Shown here piece after piece: positions 1 to 7,777 of a stretch of DNA of 64,000 nt. The translations under genes were made by a program, and so were the position numbers. The notes beneath the pieces are model-generated. The model made no database searches, was not told the origin of the DNA, and saw only the letters and a program-made list of their open reading frames with translations. The stretch spans positions 248,001-312,000 of the forward strand of contig NZ_JAUUDS010000001.1 of NCBI RefSeq assembly GCF_030678875.1. The letters run 5' to 3'. The first letter of the stretch is position 1; each line of letters starts with the position of its first letter. Source of the DNA: Sphingomonas aurea. Its GTDB lineage: Bacteria > Pseudomonadota > Alphaproteobacteria > Sphingomonadales > Sphingomonadaceae.

Positions 1-414
1 GCGGGTGTCGAACACGCGGGTCAGCGGATGCGAGGGCAGCCACCGGGCAAAGGGAATCAGCAGGTCCGGTCGGATCGCGATACCGGCTCCGGCGAGCAGC
101 GTCCCGAAATCGCCGCCGGTATGGAGCGCGGCGCGGATCGCCGCGAGCGTTGCGGGCGGGGGCAGGGGATCGAGCCCGATCGCCACGCCGGTCTCCTCCA
201 GCGTCTCGCGGATCGCGGCGACACGGGCGGCCGTCTCGTCGTCGCCGCCGAGCGCGCGGTCGCCCGGATCGACCCGTCCGCCGGGAAACACCAGCGCGCC
301 GCCGGCAAACGCAAGCGTGCGGGCCCGTTCCACCATCAGCATCTCGGGCGGTCCATCCACGCGATCGCGCAGGATCACGACGGTGGCGGCGGGGATCGGA
401 TCGGAAGGCGTCAT
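1..414 (-). CDS. NUDIX hydrolase, NUDT19/CoA-diphosphatase-like, C-terminus outside window
   Basis: The first 138 codons are visible; the reading frame is still open at base 1. The protein starts MTPSDPIPAATVVILRD, a beta strand typical of a Nudix fold. It then shows FPGG near residues 43-46 and a Nudix box ending RETLEETG at residues 69-76, which supplies the metal-binding glutamates. The box has a longer gap between its first Gly and the RE pair than the standard pattern, as in the NUDT19-like group that hydrolyses CoA-type diphosphates. The exact substrate cannot be read from sequence. The ATG at 414 is the only convincing start; the tRNA gene lies just upstream on the same strand. Confidence 0.8.
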   Translation of the reverse strand, partial: MTPSDPIPAATVVILRDRVDGPPEMLMVERARTLAFAGGALVFPGGRVDPGDRALGGDDETAARVAAIRETLEETGVAIGLDPLPPPATLAAIRAALHTGGDFGTLLAGAGIAIRPDLLIPFARWLPSHPLTRVFDTR

Positions 415-478
415 CCGCCGCTCAACGCGCGATGGCGCAGGGTGATGCGGCGGGTGGAAAATCGCTGTCGAAGGTGGG

Positions 479-554
479 TGGTGGAGCCGAGGGGAATCGA
501 ACCCCTGACCTCTGCAGTGCGATTGCAGCGCTCTCCCATCTGAGCTACGGCCCC
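479..554 (-). tRNA. tRNA-Ala(CGC)
   Basis: The minus strand folds into a complete cloverleaf of 76 nt. The 7-bp acceptor stem contains the G3:U70 wobble pair, the alanine identity element. The D arm and the T arm with GGTTCGA are normal. The anticodon stem is CTGCA/TGCAG around the loop ATCGCAC, which places anticodon CGC (reads GCG). The terminal CCA is encoded at 481-479. GCG is a heavily used alanine codon in a genome this GC-rich. Confidence 0.96.
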
Positions 555-692
555 GCACCTTCGATCCCCGGCACGGCCGGGAGCGACGCCCTTAGCGGGC
601 CCTCTCCACCATTGCAATATGTTGTCCGCCGGACATGCGCGGCGGGGTGACGGTGCATCGCGACGAGGCGCCGTCGCCGGTCGGCACCAGCC

Positions 693-717
693 GGAACATC
701 GCACCCGACCACCCGTT
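693..717 (+). promoter_or_regulatory. EcfG-type general stress promoter
   Basis: GGAAC at 693-697 and CGTT at 714-717 are separated by exactly 16 bases. This matches the alphaproteobacterial EcfG (sigma-T) consensus GGAAC-N16/17-CGTT. The element lies 65 bp before the DUF2171 gene start, a normal promoter distance. Confidence 0.75.
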
Positions 718-781
718 TTTCCCAATGGACCCGAGCGTATCTGCAAAGGACGCGCCGGCGCCGCAGAGACAGGAGACGATC

Positions 782-1897
782 ATGGGCTATGAGCGCTATC
801 CGCGGGGTAATTACCAGGACGATTACACCACCAGTTCGGGCGCGCAGGACTATGGGCCGGATTATGGCACGGGCCGCGACTACACCTACTCCAGCGCGCG
901 CGATTATGCCGCCGCCGGTCGCCTCGACGAGCATGACGGTCGGCAGGACCGCTACGGCCGGCGCGAATACGGCAACCAGCGCTACGCCCAGCGCGACCGC
1001 GTCGGCGGGCAGCAGGGCGGCTATGGTCGCCAGGATTACGGTCGCCAGGATACAGGCCGCTACGATCAGGGTCGGAGCGATTACGGCCGCCAGCAGCAGG
1101 GTGGCGGCTATGGCCGGCAGGATCGCTACGGCACCCAGGCGCGCTCCGGCGGCGAGTATCGCGGTTCCTACGCGTCGGACGGGCACCGGTTCGAGGATGT
1201 CGGCCGCTATGCCCATGCCGATGACGACAATTACCGTGGGCGTCAGCAGCAGCAGGGCCGCGGCGGCTATGGCCGTCAGCCACAGGGCTATGACTATGAG
1301 GATCGCGGCTTCTTCCAGCGCGCGGGCGACGAGGTCCGCTCCTGGTTCGGCGACGACGATGCCGAGCGCCGGCGCGAGGCGGATGCACGCTACGACGAGC
1401 GCTACTATGCCGGCGGCCAGCACGACCAGGACTATCACGGCTGGCGCTCCGGCCAGATCGCCGCGCTCGACCGCGACTATGACGAGTATCGCCAGGAGAA
1501 CCGCTCGCGGTTCGAGCAGGAATTCTCGACCTGGCGGACCGGTCGGCAGGGCCAGCGCGACCTGCTGAAGAAGGTGACCGAGCATCAGGAGGTGGTCGGC
1601 TCCGACGGCGCGCATGTCGGCACGGTCGACAAGGTGCGCGGCGACCGCATCCTGCTGACCAAGAACGATGCCGATGCCGGTGGCCAGCACCACTCGATCC
1701 CGTCGCGCTGGATCACCTCGGTCGACGACAAGGTGACGCTGTCCAAGTCGGCGGACGAGGCCAAGCAGGCATGGCGCGACGAGGATCGCCAGTCGGCGAT
1801 GTTCGGCTATGGCGACAATAGTCGCTCGGGCGGGTCGAACGACCGTCCCGACGACGGCAAGACGAACCTGAACCGGAGCTTCTCCGGCACCTACTGA
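782..1897 (+). CDS. YGRQ-rich disordered protein with C-terminal DUF2171 domain
   Basis: This 371-residue protein has two halves. Residues 1 to about 230 are almost entirely Gly, Tyr, Arg, Gln and Asp, with many copies of motifs such as YGRQD and no predicted fold. A short SWFGDDDAERR segment near the middle resembles the SWFGD motif seen in some alphaproteobacterial stress proteins. Residues 261-331 form a DUF2171 (PRC-barrel-like) domain: VGSDGAHVGTVDKV, then IPSRWITSVDDKV. The start at 782 is preceded by AGGAGA; upstream in-frame starts lack such a site. A strong EcfG-type promoter stands 65 bp upstream and a terminator follows, so it is probably a monocistronic general stress gene. The biochemical role is unknown; the Tyr/Gly/Arg composition suggests condensation or surface binding, which is inference. 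Confidence 0.85.
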   Translation: MGYERYPRGNYQDDYTTSSGAQDYGPDYGTGRDYTYSSARDYAAAGRLDEHDGRQDRYGRREYGNQRYAQRDRVGGQQGGYGRQDYGRQDTGRYDQGRSDYGRQQQGGGYGRQDRYGTQARSGGEYRGSYASDGHRFEDVGRYAHADDDNYRGRQQQQGRGGYGRQPQGYDYEDRGFFQRAGDEVRSWFGDDDAERRREADARYDERYYAGGQHDQDYHGWRSGQIAALDRDYDEYRQENRSRFEQEFSTWRTGRQGQRDLLKKVTEHQEVVGSDGAHVGTVDKVRGDRILLTKNDADAGGQHHSIPSRWITSVDDKVTLSKSADEAKQAWRDEDRQSAMFGYGDNSRSGGSNDRPDDGKTNLNRSFSGTY

Positions 1898-1920
1898 TCC
1901 CCCACGATCGCTAGGGGAAG

Positions 1921-1953
1921 GGCCCGGTCGCCGATCAGGTGGCCGGGCCTTTT
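1921..1953 (+). terminator. Rho-independent terminator of the DUF2171 gene
   Basis: GGCCCGG at 1921-1927 pairs with CCGGGCC at 1943-1949 and is followed by TTTT. It lies 23 bp after the stop codon. Confidence 0.75.
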
Positions 1954-1963
1954 CGTGTCGGCG

Positions 1964-2881
1964 TCAGATCGCGCCGGAGAAGGTGTCGCACTGGGCGGGA
2001 TCGCCGCTCTCCATGCCGCGCCGCAGCCACGCCATGCGCTGCGCCGAGGTGCCGTGGGTGAAGCTGTCGGGCATCACGCGACCAGAGGATTCGCGCTGGA
2101 GCGTGTCGTCGCCGATCGCCTGCGCGGCGGTCATGCCCTCCTCGACGTCACCCGGCTCGAGCCGGTCGCGATTGGCCGCCGCCCAGACGCCGGCATAGCA
2201 GTCCGCCTGCAGCTCCAGCCGAACCGAGGCGGCGTTGCCCTCCCGCTCAGACGACGAACGCTGGACGCGCTGCACCTGGTCGGACGTACCGAGCAGGTTC
2301 TGGATGTGGTGGCCGAACTCGTGCGCGATCACGTAGTCCTGCGCGAAGTCGCCCTTGGCGCCGAAACGGTTGGCCAGCTCGTTGAAGAAGCTGGTGTCGA
2401 GATAGATGCCCTGATCGGTTGGGCAATAGAACGGCCCCATCGCCGCCTGCGCCGCGCCGCAGCCCGACCGGCCCGAACCGCCATAGAATTGCAGCGATGG
2501 TGCCTGGAAGCGCTGGCCGGACTGGGCGAAGATCGCCGCCCAGGTCTTCTGCGCCGAGCTGAACGCGTTGCAGGCGGCGCGGCTCTCGGCATCGACGGTG
2601 CATGCCTGCTGGGCGGCGGTGCCGCCCTGGCCGGCGGGGGCGGAGCGGGTGACCTGCGTCGACGGCGACCCGCCGCCACCGATCAGCGAGCCGAGATTGC
2701 CCAGCCCGCCGAACACCGCCATCAGCAGCAGCACGACGACGATCCCGCCGCAGCCGAAGCGGCTGCCAATCAGCGGCAGCAGCCCGAACAACAGCCCGCC
2801 GCCCCCGCCGCCGCCAAAGCCGCCACCCTGTCCGCGCTGGTCGCCGACATTGATGTTCGGATCGAAATCGTCGAGCCGCAT
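1964..2881 (-). CDS. ypfJ: YpfJ-family neutral zinc metallopeptidase
   Basis: This 305-residue membrane-anchored protein has a Gly-rich N-terminus (residues 18-30). One transmembrane segment follows at about 30-60, and a periplasmic catalytic domain fills the rest. The zinc motif HEFGHH is at residues 187-192, and ELQAD further on supplies the usual third ligand region. Length and order (RLDDFDPNINVGDQRG start, FYCPTDQGIYLD before the zinc site) are standard for the YpfJ/zinc-metallopeptidase family. The ATG at 2881 has GAGGGG upstream. Physiological substrates of the family are not established. It is transcribed divergently from the hydroxybutyrate dehydrogenase gene. Confidence 0.9.
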   Translation of the reverse strand: MRLDDFDPNINVGDQRGQGGGFGGGGGGGLLFGLLPLIGSRFGCGGIVVVLLLMAVFGGLGNLGSLIGGGGSPSTQVTRSAPAGQGGTAAQQACTVDAESRAACNAFSSAQKTWAAIFAQSGQRFQAPSLQFYGGSGRSGCGAAQAAMGPFYCPTDQGIYLDTSFFNELANRFGAKGDFAQDYVIAHEFGHHIQNLLGTSDQVQRVQRSSSEREGNAASVRLELQADCYAGVWAAANRDRLEPGDVEEGMTAAQAIGDDTLQRESSGRVMPDSFTHGTSAQRMAWLRRGMESGDPAQCDTFSGAI

Positions 2882-2993
2882 GACCGATCGCCCCTCTTCG
2901 TTGCGCAGGTGAAATGCGCGAAACTGCTGCGAAGGTCCACGGTTGATCGCCGGTCGTCTTGGCCGCATGGGCAGGCGGGATAGGGAGAATGGC

Positions 2994-3779
2994 ATGTTCC
3001 TGACTGGCAAGACCGCAGTCGTCACCGGCTCCACCTCCGGCATCGGGCTGGCGATCGCCCGCGCCTTCGCGGCCGAGGGGGCAAGCGTCGTCCTGAACGG
3101 CTTCGGCGAGGCGGACGCGATCGAGGCGGCGCGCGCGGAGCTGGCGGCCGCCAGCGGCGCGGTCGCGCTCCACGACCCGGCCGACATGACCCGGCCCGAG
3201 CAGATCGCTGCGATGGTCGAGCGCGCGGTGGCAGAGACGGGCGGGTGCGACATCGTCGTCGCCAATGCCGGCATCCAGCACGTCGCGCCGGTCGCCGACT
3301 TCCCGCCCGACAAGTGGGACGCGATCATCGCGATCAACCTGTCGAGCGTCTTTCACCTGATGCGCGCGGCGATCCCGGCGATGAAGGCGAAGGGGTGGGG
3401 CCGGATCATCTCCACCGCCTCCGCCCACTCGCTCGTCGCCAGCCCCAACAAGGCGGCCTATGTCGCCGCCAAGCACGGCGTCGCCGGGCTGACCAAGGCG
3501 GTGGCGCTGGAGCTTGCGCAGGCGAAGATCACCGCCAACTGCATCTCGCCCGGCTATGTCTGGACACCGCTGGTCGAGAACCAGATCCCCGACACGATGA
3601 AGGCGCGTGGACTGACCCGCGAGCAGGTGATGAACGACGTGCTCCTCGCCGCCCAGCCGACCAAGGAGTTCGTGACGCCCGAGCAGGTCGCCGCGCTGGC
3701 GCTGTTCCTGTGCCGCGACGAGGCGGCGCAGATCACTGGCGCGAACCTGTCGATGGATGGCGGCTGGACCGCGGCCTGA
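2994..3779 (+). CDS. bdhA: D-3-hydroxybutyrate dehydrogenase (SDR family)
   Basis: This 261-residue short-chain dehydrogenase converts 3-hydroxybutyrate to acetoacetate with NAD in the turnover of polyhydroxybutyrate or ketone bodies. The cofactor motif TGSTSGIG is at residues 11-18 and NAG at 91-93. The catalytic Ser143, Tyr156 and Lys160 are all present. The segment NCISPGYVWTPLVENQIP and the C-terminal LSMDGGWTAA are characteristic of the BdhA group rather than of general SDRs. The ATG at 2994 follows AGGGAG at good spacing. No pha genes lie nearby, so the gene seems to stand alone. Confidence 0.88.
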   Translation: MFLTGKTAVVTGSTSGIGLAIARAFAAEGASVVLNGFGEADAIEAARAELAAASGAVALHDPADMTRPEQIAAMVERAVAETGGCDIVVANAGIQHVAPVADFPPDKWDAIIAINLSSVFHLMRAAIPAMKAKGWGRIISTASAHSLVASPNKAAYVAAKHGVAGLTKAVALELAQAKITANCISPGYVWTPLVENQIPDTMKARGLTREQVMNDVLLAAQPTKEFVTPEQVAALALFLCRDEAAQITGANLSMDGGWTAA

Positions 3780-3844
3780 GGGCGATGGACGCGCGAGACA
3801 CGTCAGTCGGGACGAGCCGGCATGACGAGAGAAGCTCCCCTTGA

Positions 3845-4008
3845 CCTAGAGCCATCTGCGATCACGACTGCGCACCCCTCCCCTTCAGGGGAGGGGCCGG
3901 GGGTGGGGCGTATCCGCAGGCGCGCCGCCCGGGGAAGCGCCCCACCCCAACCCCTCCCCTGAAGGGGAGGGGCTTGATGCGTGCGGTCCTGATCGCATTT
4001 GCCTCTAA
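3845..4008. repeat. MITE-like palindromic element, copy 1
   Basis: This is an imperfect palindrome of about 164 bp. Each outer arm carries TAGAG, TGCGATCA and GAC at matching places. Each inner arm is the perfect hairpin CCCCTCCCCTTCAGGGGAGGGG. The core is not symmetric. A second copy in reverse orientation lies at 56292-56460. There is no coding capacity. It fills most of the gap between bdhA and the 2Fe-2S gene. Confidence 0.75.
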
Positions 4009-4015
4009 CGGCAGA

Positions 4016-4558
4016 CTACCGACCCCGCGGCACCAGTGCCGGGATCGCGCGTGCCGCATCGGCCGGGTCGATGTCGGGCCGGGCACCCGCCGGGATCACG
4101 TCCTCCCCCCGCGCCGCGCGGGCGGCGCGGCCGATCGCCTCGACCAGCCGGGGATAGATGCCGCAGCGGCACAGGTTGGTGATGGCGGCGCGGATCGCGT
4201 CCTCGTCCGGGTCGGCGTTGCGGCGGAGCAGCGCCTGCGCGGCCATGACGATGCCGGGGATGCAGAAGCCGCACTGGACGACATTGTCGGCGAGCAGCGC
4301 CAGTTGCAGAGGATGCGCCCGCTCACGCGAGAGGCCCTCGATCGTGGTGACGTAGGTGCCCTCCGCCTCGGCGATCGTCATCCGGCACGACCGGACCGCG
4401 CGCCCGTCGACGTCGACGGTGCAGGCGCCGCAATGCCCGGTGCCGCAGCCATATTTGGTGCCGGTCAGGTTCGACGCGTCGCGCAGCGCCCACAGCAGCG
4501 GCGTTTCGGGATCGAGCAGATATTCGACCGACTGGTTGTTGACGGTGAAGCGGGTCAT
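4016..4558 (-). CDS. (2Fe-2S)-binding subunit of a xanthine-oxidase-family hydroxylase
   Basis: This 180-residue protein has the two iron-sulfur domains of the small subunit of molybdenum hydroxylases (IorA, CoxS and aldehyde oxidase type). Cys38, Cys43, Cys46 and Cys58 form the plant-ferredoxin-like cluster. Cys96, Cys99, Cys130 and Cys132 form the second cluster (QCGFC and LCRCG). It should pass electrons from a molybdopterin subunit. No large molybdopterin subunit, CoxM-like flavoprotein or XdhC maturation gene lies beside it, so its partner must be elsewhere or absent. The C-terminal tail of about 30 residues is a little longer than usual. A repeat element abuts its 3' end. Confidence 0.88.
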   Translation of the reverse strand: MTRFTVNNQSVEYLLDPETPLLWALRDASNLTGTKYGCGTGHCGACTVDVDGRAVRSCRMTIAEAEGTYVTTIEGLSRERAHPLQLALLADNVVQCGFCIPGIVMAAQALLRRNADPDEDAIRAAITNLCRCGIYPRLVEAIGRAARAARGEDVIPAGARPDIDPADAARAIPALVPRGR

Positions 4559-4653
4559 CGGCGGCAGCTTGTAGGCGAAGGAGCGGGGAGAGGAAACGGG
4601 CCGTTTCGTTCCGCCGCCTTGTCACCCTGCCGGGCGGTCGCGACATTCGCCGC

Positions 4654-5454
4654 ATGACACTTCCTGCCCTGTTCGTGCCGCATGGCGGCGGCCCCTGCTT
4701 TTTCATGGATCCGGCCGGCGGACCGCCCGAGCCGATGTGGCGGCCGATGCAGGCCTATCTGGCGGGGCTGATCGACAGCCTGCCGGAGCGGCCGCGCGCG
4801 ATCCTGATCGTGTCGGGGCATTGGGAGACATCGGTGCCGACCGTGCAGACCGGCGACCGACCGGGGCTGTTGTTCGACTATTACGGCTTCCCCGAGCACA
4901 CCTATCACCTGCGCTGGGATGCGCCCGGCGCCCCCGCCGTGGCGCGGCGTGCGGCGACGCTGCTCCGCGCGGCCGGACACGAGATCGCCGAGGACGCCAG
5001 CCGCGACTGGGATCACGGCGTGTTCGTACCGATGAAGGTCGCGGTGCCGGACGCCGACATCCCCGTCGCGCAGCTGTCGCTAAGGGCCGATCTCGACCCG
5101 GCGGCGCATATCGCGATCGGCCGCGCATTGGCACCGCTCCGCGACGAGGGCGTGCTGATCGTCGGATCGGGGATGAGCTTCCACAATCTGCGTGCCCGTG
5201 GCCCGGCGGTCACGCCGGTCGCGGCGCAGTGGGATGCGGCGCTGACCGCGGCGGTCACCGATCCCGATCCAGCCCGGCGCACGGCGCGCGTGGCGGGGTG
5301 GGAGACGCTGCCCCACGCCCGCTTCGCCCATCCCGAGGCGGAGCATCTGCTGCCGCTGATGGTCGCGCTCGGCGCCGGCGGCGATGGTCCGGCGGTCTGC
5401 GACTATCGCGACACGGTGCTCGGCTGGGTCGTCTCGGGTTATCGCTTCGGCTAG
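4654..5454 (+). CDS. Class III extradiol dioxygenase, 4,5-DOPA dioxygenase (YgiD/DODA) type
   Basis: This 266-residue enzyme belongs to the LigB-like fold that opens catechol rings with non-heme iron. Candidate metal histidines are His10 (VPHGGGP), His56 (VSGHWE) and His177 (GSGMSFHNL), at the spacing of E. coli YgiD. The motif YYGFPEHTYHLRW at about 76-88 is family-specific. The natural substrate in bacteria is often unknown. Its stop codon directly touches the stop of the convergent class II aldolase gene, with no gap. Confidence 0.88.
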   Translation: MTLPALFVPHGGGPCFFMDPAGGPPEPMWRPMQAYLAGLIDSLPERPRAILIVSGHWETSVPTVQTGDRPGLLFDYYGFPEHTYHLRWDAPGAPAVARRAATLLRAAGHEIAEDASRDWDHGVFVPMKVAVPDADIPVAQLSLRADLDPAAHIAIGRALAPLRDEGVLIVGSGMSFHNLRARGPAVTPVAAQWDAALTAAVTDPDPARRTARVAGWETLPHARFAHPEAEHLLPLMVALGAGGDGPAVCDYRDTVLGWVVSGYRFG

Positions 5455-6219
5455 TCAGTTCCGCCAGCCGGTGTCCCGCTTGTCGACCAGCCGCACCATC
5501 GCGGCGAAGTCGGCGGCACCCGGGCCGCCCGGCACCTGCGCCAGGTGCAGGTCGCGCTGATGGACGGCGACCACCTCATCCGCGACCTCCAGCGGGCGAC
5601 CGCCCATCGACAGGGTGGCGAGCTGGATCTCGCAGGCGCGCTGGAGCGACCAGTGCTTGATGAACGCCTCCGGCAGGGTACGCCCCATCACCAGGATGCC
5701 GTGGTTGCGCAGCAGCATGACACGCCTGTCGCCCAGATGGGCGAGCAGCCGCTCGCCCTCCTCGTCGCGCACCGTCACGCCCTCGAAATCGTGATAGGCG
5801 ATCTGCCCGGCGAAGTTGCAGGCATAGAAGTTGATGGGGCGCAGCCCACCTTCCAGCGAACTCACCGCCATGCCGGCGGTCGTGTGGGTGTGCATGATGC
5901 AGTGCGCGTCGGGCAGGTGGCGATGGAACAGCGCGTGCTGCACGAATCCGGCGCGGTTCACCGGATAGGGACTATCGTCCAGCTTGTTGCCGTCGATATC
6001 GATCTTCACCAGGCTCGACGCCGTCACCTCGGAAAAGTGCAGCCCGAACGGATTGATGAGGAACGCGCCCTCGTCGCCCGGTACCTTCAGCGTGATGTGG
6101 TTGTAGATCATCTCGGACCAGCCGAGCATGTCGAACACGCGGTAGCAGGCGGCGAGCTGCTGGCGCGCCTCCCACTCGGCTTCGGCGACCTGCGGGCGGA
6201 TCGGGACGGCAGTGGCCAT
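5455..6219 (-). CDS. Class II aldolase/adducin family protein
   Basis: This 254-residue protein has the zinc-dependent class II aldolase fold. The metal ligands His110 and His112 (MHTHTTAG) and His173 (RNHGIL) are visible, and the N-terminal YNHITLKVPG motif is typical of this subgroup. Relatives include fuculose-phosphate aldolase and several proteins of unknown substrate; length and motifs alone do not choose among them. The gene is divergent from a FucP-like sugar transporter only 109 bp away, so a joint role in sugar or sugar-acid use is a reasonable inference. Confidence 0.88.
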   Translation of the reverse strand: MATAVPIRPQVAEAEWEARQQLAACYRVFDMLGWSEMIYNHITLKVPGDEGAFLINPFGLHFSEVTASSLVKIDIDGNKLDDSPYPVNRAGFVQHALFHRHLPDAHCIMHTHTTAGMAVSSLEGGLRPINFYACNFAGQIAYHDFEGVTVRDEEGERLLAHLGDRRVMLLRNHGILVMGRTLPEAFIKHWSLQRACEIQLATLSMGGRPLEVADEVVAVHQRDLHLAQVPGGPGAADFAAMVRLVDKRDTGWRN

Positions 6220-6328
6220 CGGGGCTGTCCTCTCTGCTATTTTGCGGTTTCATCGCACGGCCGGGCTGGCATTGCCAGCCCGGTGCCGGGCCGCCATACC
6301 CTGGCACCGCAGCAACAGGATTATTCGC

Positions 6329-7627
6329 GTGGCCCTGAACGTAAGTCCCAATCCCCCCGCCGAGGACCAGGCCAGCGGCGATGCCGCACATGGCTATGAC
6401 GCGCCCGACCTGCGCATCTTCGTGTTCGCGCTGTTCTTCATCTTCGGCGGCATAACCAGCCTGAACGACATCATCATCCCCAAGCTGAAGGAGCTGTTCA
6501 CGCTCGACCATGCGACGGCGATGCTGGTGCAGACCGCGTTCTTCCTCGCCTATGCCTTGTTCTCGATCCCCGCCGCGGCGATCGTGCGGCGCTTCGGCTA
6601 TATGCGGACCGCCTCGATCGGGCTGGTGACGATGACGGCGGGGTGCCTGCTGTTCATTCCGGCCTCGAGCAACGCGGTGTTCGGGCTGTTCCTGCTCGCG
6701 CTGTTCGTGCTGGGGGCGGGGATCACCATTGTGCAGGTGGTCGCGAATCCGCTGATCTCGCTGCTGGGCAAGCCGCAGACGGCGGCCGGGCGGCTGACCT
6801 TCGCGCAGGCGTTCAACTCGCTGGGCACGACGCTGTTTCCGCTCGCGGGATCGGCGCTGATCCTGGGCGGGCTGGCGAACGTCAGCGCGGCGACGCTGAC
6901 CGGTGCGGCGCTCGATGCGTACCGGGTCGAATCGTCGCGGGCGATCGTCCACGCCTATCTGGGCCTCGCCGTCGCGCTGCTGGTGATCGCGGCGGTGGTG
7001 TGGACGCGGCGCAACCGGCTGAACGAGGAGCAGGATCATCAGGGCGGCATGTTCCACGCCTTCACCCTGCTGTCGCGCCCGCGCTTCGCGATGGGGGCAG
7101 CGTGCATCTTCCTCTATGTCGGGGCAGAGGTCGCGGTCGGGTCGCTGATCGTCAACTACCTGATGCAGCCGGGCGTATTGGGGCTGACCGACAAGGCGGC
7201 GGGCGACCATGTCCCCTTCTACTGGGGCGGCGCGCTGGTCGGCCGGTTCATCGGCGCTTACGTGCTGACGCGGGTGTCGCCGGGAAAGGTGCTGGCGACC
7301 GTGGCGACGGGCGCGATCGCGCTGATCCTGATCTCTGCCAACACGACCGGCGCCGTGTCGGGCTGGTCGCTGCTGGCGATCGGGCTGGTCAACTCGATCA
7401 TGTTCCCCACCATCTTCAGCCTGGCGAGCGAGGGGCTGGGCAAGCGCGCGGCCGAAGGATCGGGCGTGATCGCCACCGCGATCGTCGGCGGGGCGATCAT
7501 CCCGCCGCTGACCGGCCTGCTGGCCGACAGCAGCGGCTCGCTCCACTTCGCGCTGGTGCTGCCGGCGCTGTGTTACGCGCTGATCCTGGGATACGGGCTG
7601 TATGCGCGGCGGCCGATGGCGGGGTGA
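6329..7627 (+). CDS. FucP/GluP-like MFS sugar transporter
   Basis: This 432-residue inner-membrane transporter has about twelve hydrophobic segments. It resembles the fucose/glucose/galactose:H+ symporters: FFIFGGITSLNDIIIPKLK in helix 1, VQTAFFLAYALFSIPAA in helix 2, and QVVANPLISLLG with TFAQAFNSLGT in helices 4-5. The likely start is the GTG at 6329, preceded by AGGA; frames open further upstream run through the divergent promoter. Substrate is not determined. It shares the 6220-6328 promoter region with the aldolase gene. Confidence 0.87.
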   Translation: MALNVSPNPPAEDQASGDAAHGYDAPDLRIFVFALFFIFGGITSLNDIIIPKLKELFTLDHATAMLVQTAFFLAYALFSIPAAAIVRRFGYMRTASIGLVTMTAGCLLFIPASSNAVFGLFLLALFVLGAGITIVQVVANPLISLLGKPQTAAGRLTFAQAFNSLGTTLFPLAGSALILGGLANVSAATLTGAALDAYRVESSRAIVHAYLGLAVALLVIAAVVWTRRNRLNEEQDHQGGMFHAFTLLSRPRFAMGAACIFLYVGAEVAVGSLIVNYLMQPGVLGLTDKAAGDHVPFYWGGALVGRFIGAYVLTRVSPGKVLATVATGAIALILISANTTGAVSGWSLLAIGLVNSIMFPTIFSLASEGLGKRAAEGSGVIATAIVGGAIIPPLTGLLADSSGSLHFALVLPALCYALILGYGLYARRPMAG

Positions 7628-7655
7628 CGATCATCGGCTGACACCGTCCCCCACC

Positions 7656-7751
7656 GTCATCCCCGCGAAGGCGGGGATCCATAAACGCTGACGTTTATGA
7701 CTCGAGTCGCGACGTCAGCGTGTCTGGATCCCCGCCTGCGCGGGGATGACG
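7656..7751. repeat. Paired GTCATCCCCGCG-type inverted repeat
   Basis: Two 39-bp arms (7656-7694 and 7713-7751) are near-perfect reverse complements. Each carries the short hairpin CCCCGCGAAGGCGGGG or its GCGCAGGC variant. The centre contains ACTCGAGT. Such elements are common between genes in sphingomonads. It lies between two convergent genes and could act as a terminator for both. Confidence 0.8.
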
Positions 7752-7777
7752 AAAAAGGGGGGCGAAGGTACTCGGCT

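Noticed and set aside
545..1693. Long hydrophobic open frame (382 codons) antisense to the DUF2171 gene
   Set aside because: It also runs through the tRNA gene; its hydrophobicity is the mirror of GC-rich hydrophilic codons on the other strand.
1955..2983. Open frame on the plus strand over the YpfJ gene
   Set aside because: Antisense shadow; no family motif and no ribosome site, while YpfJ has a full zinc motif.
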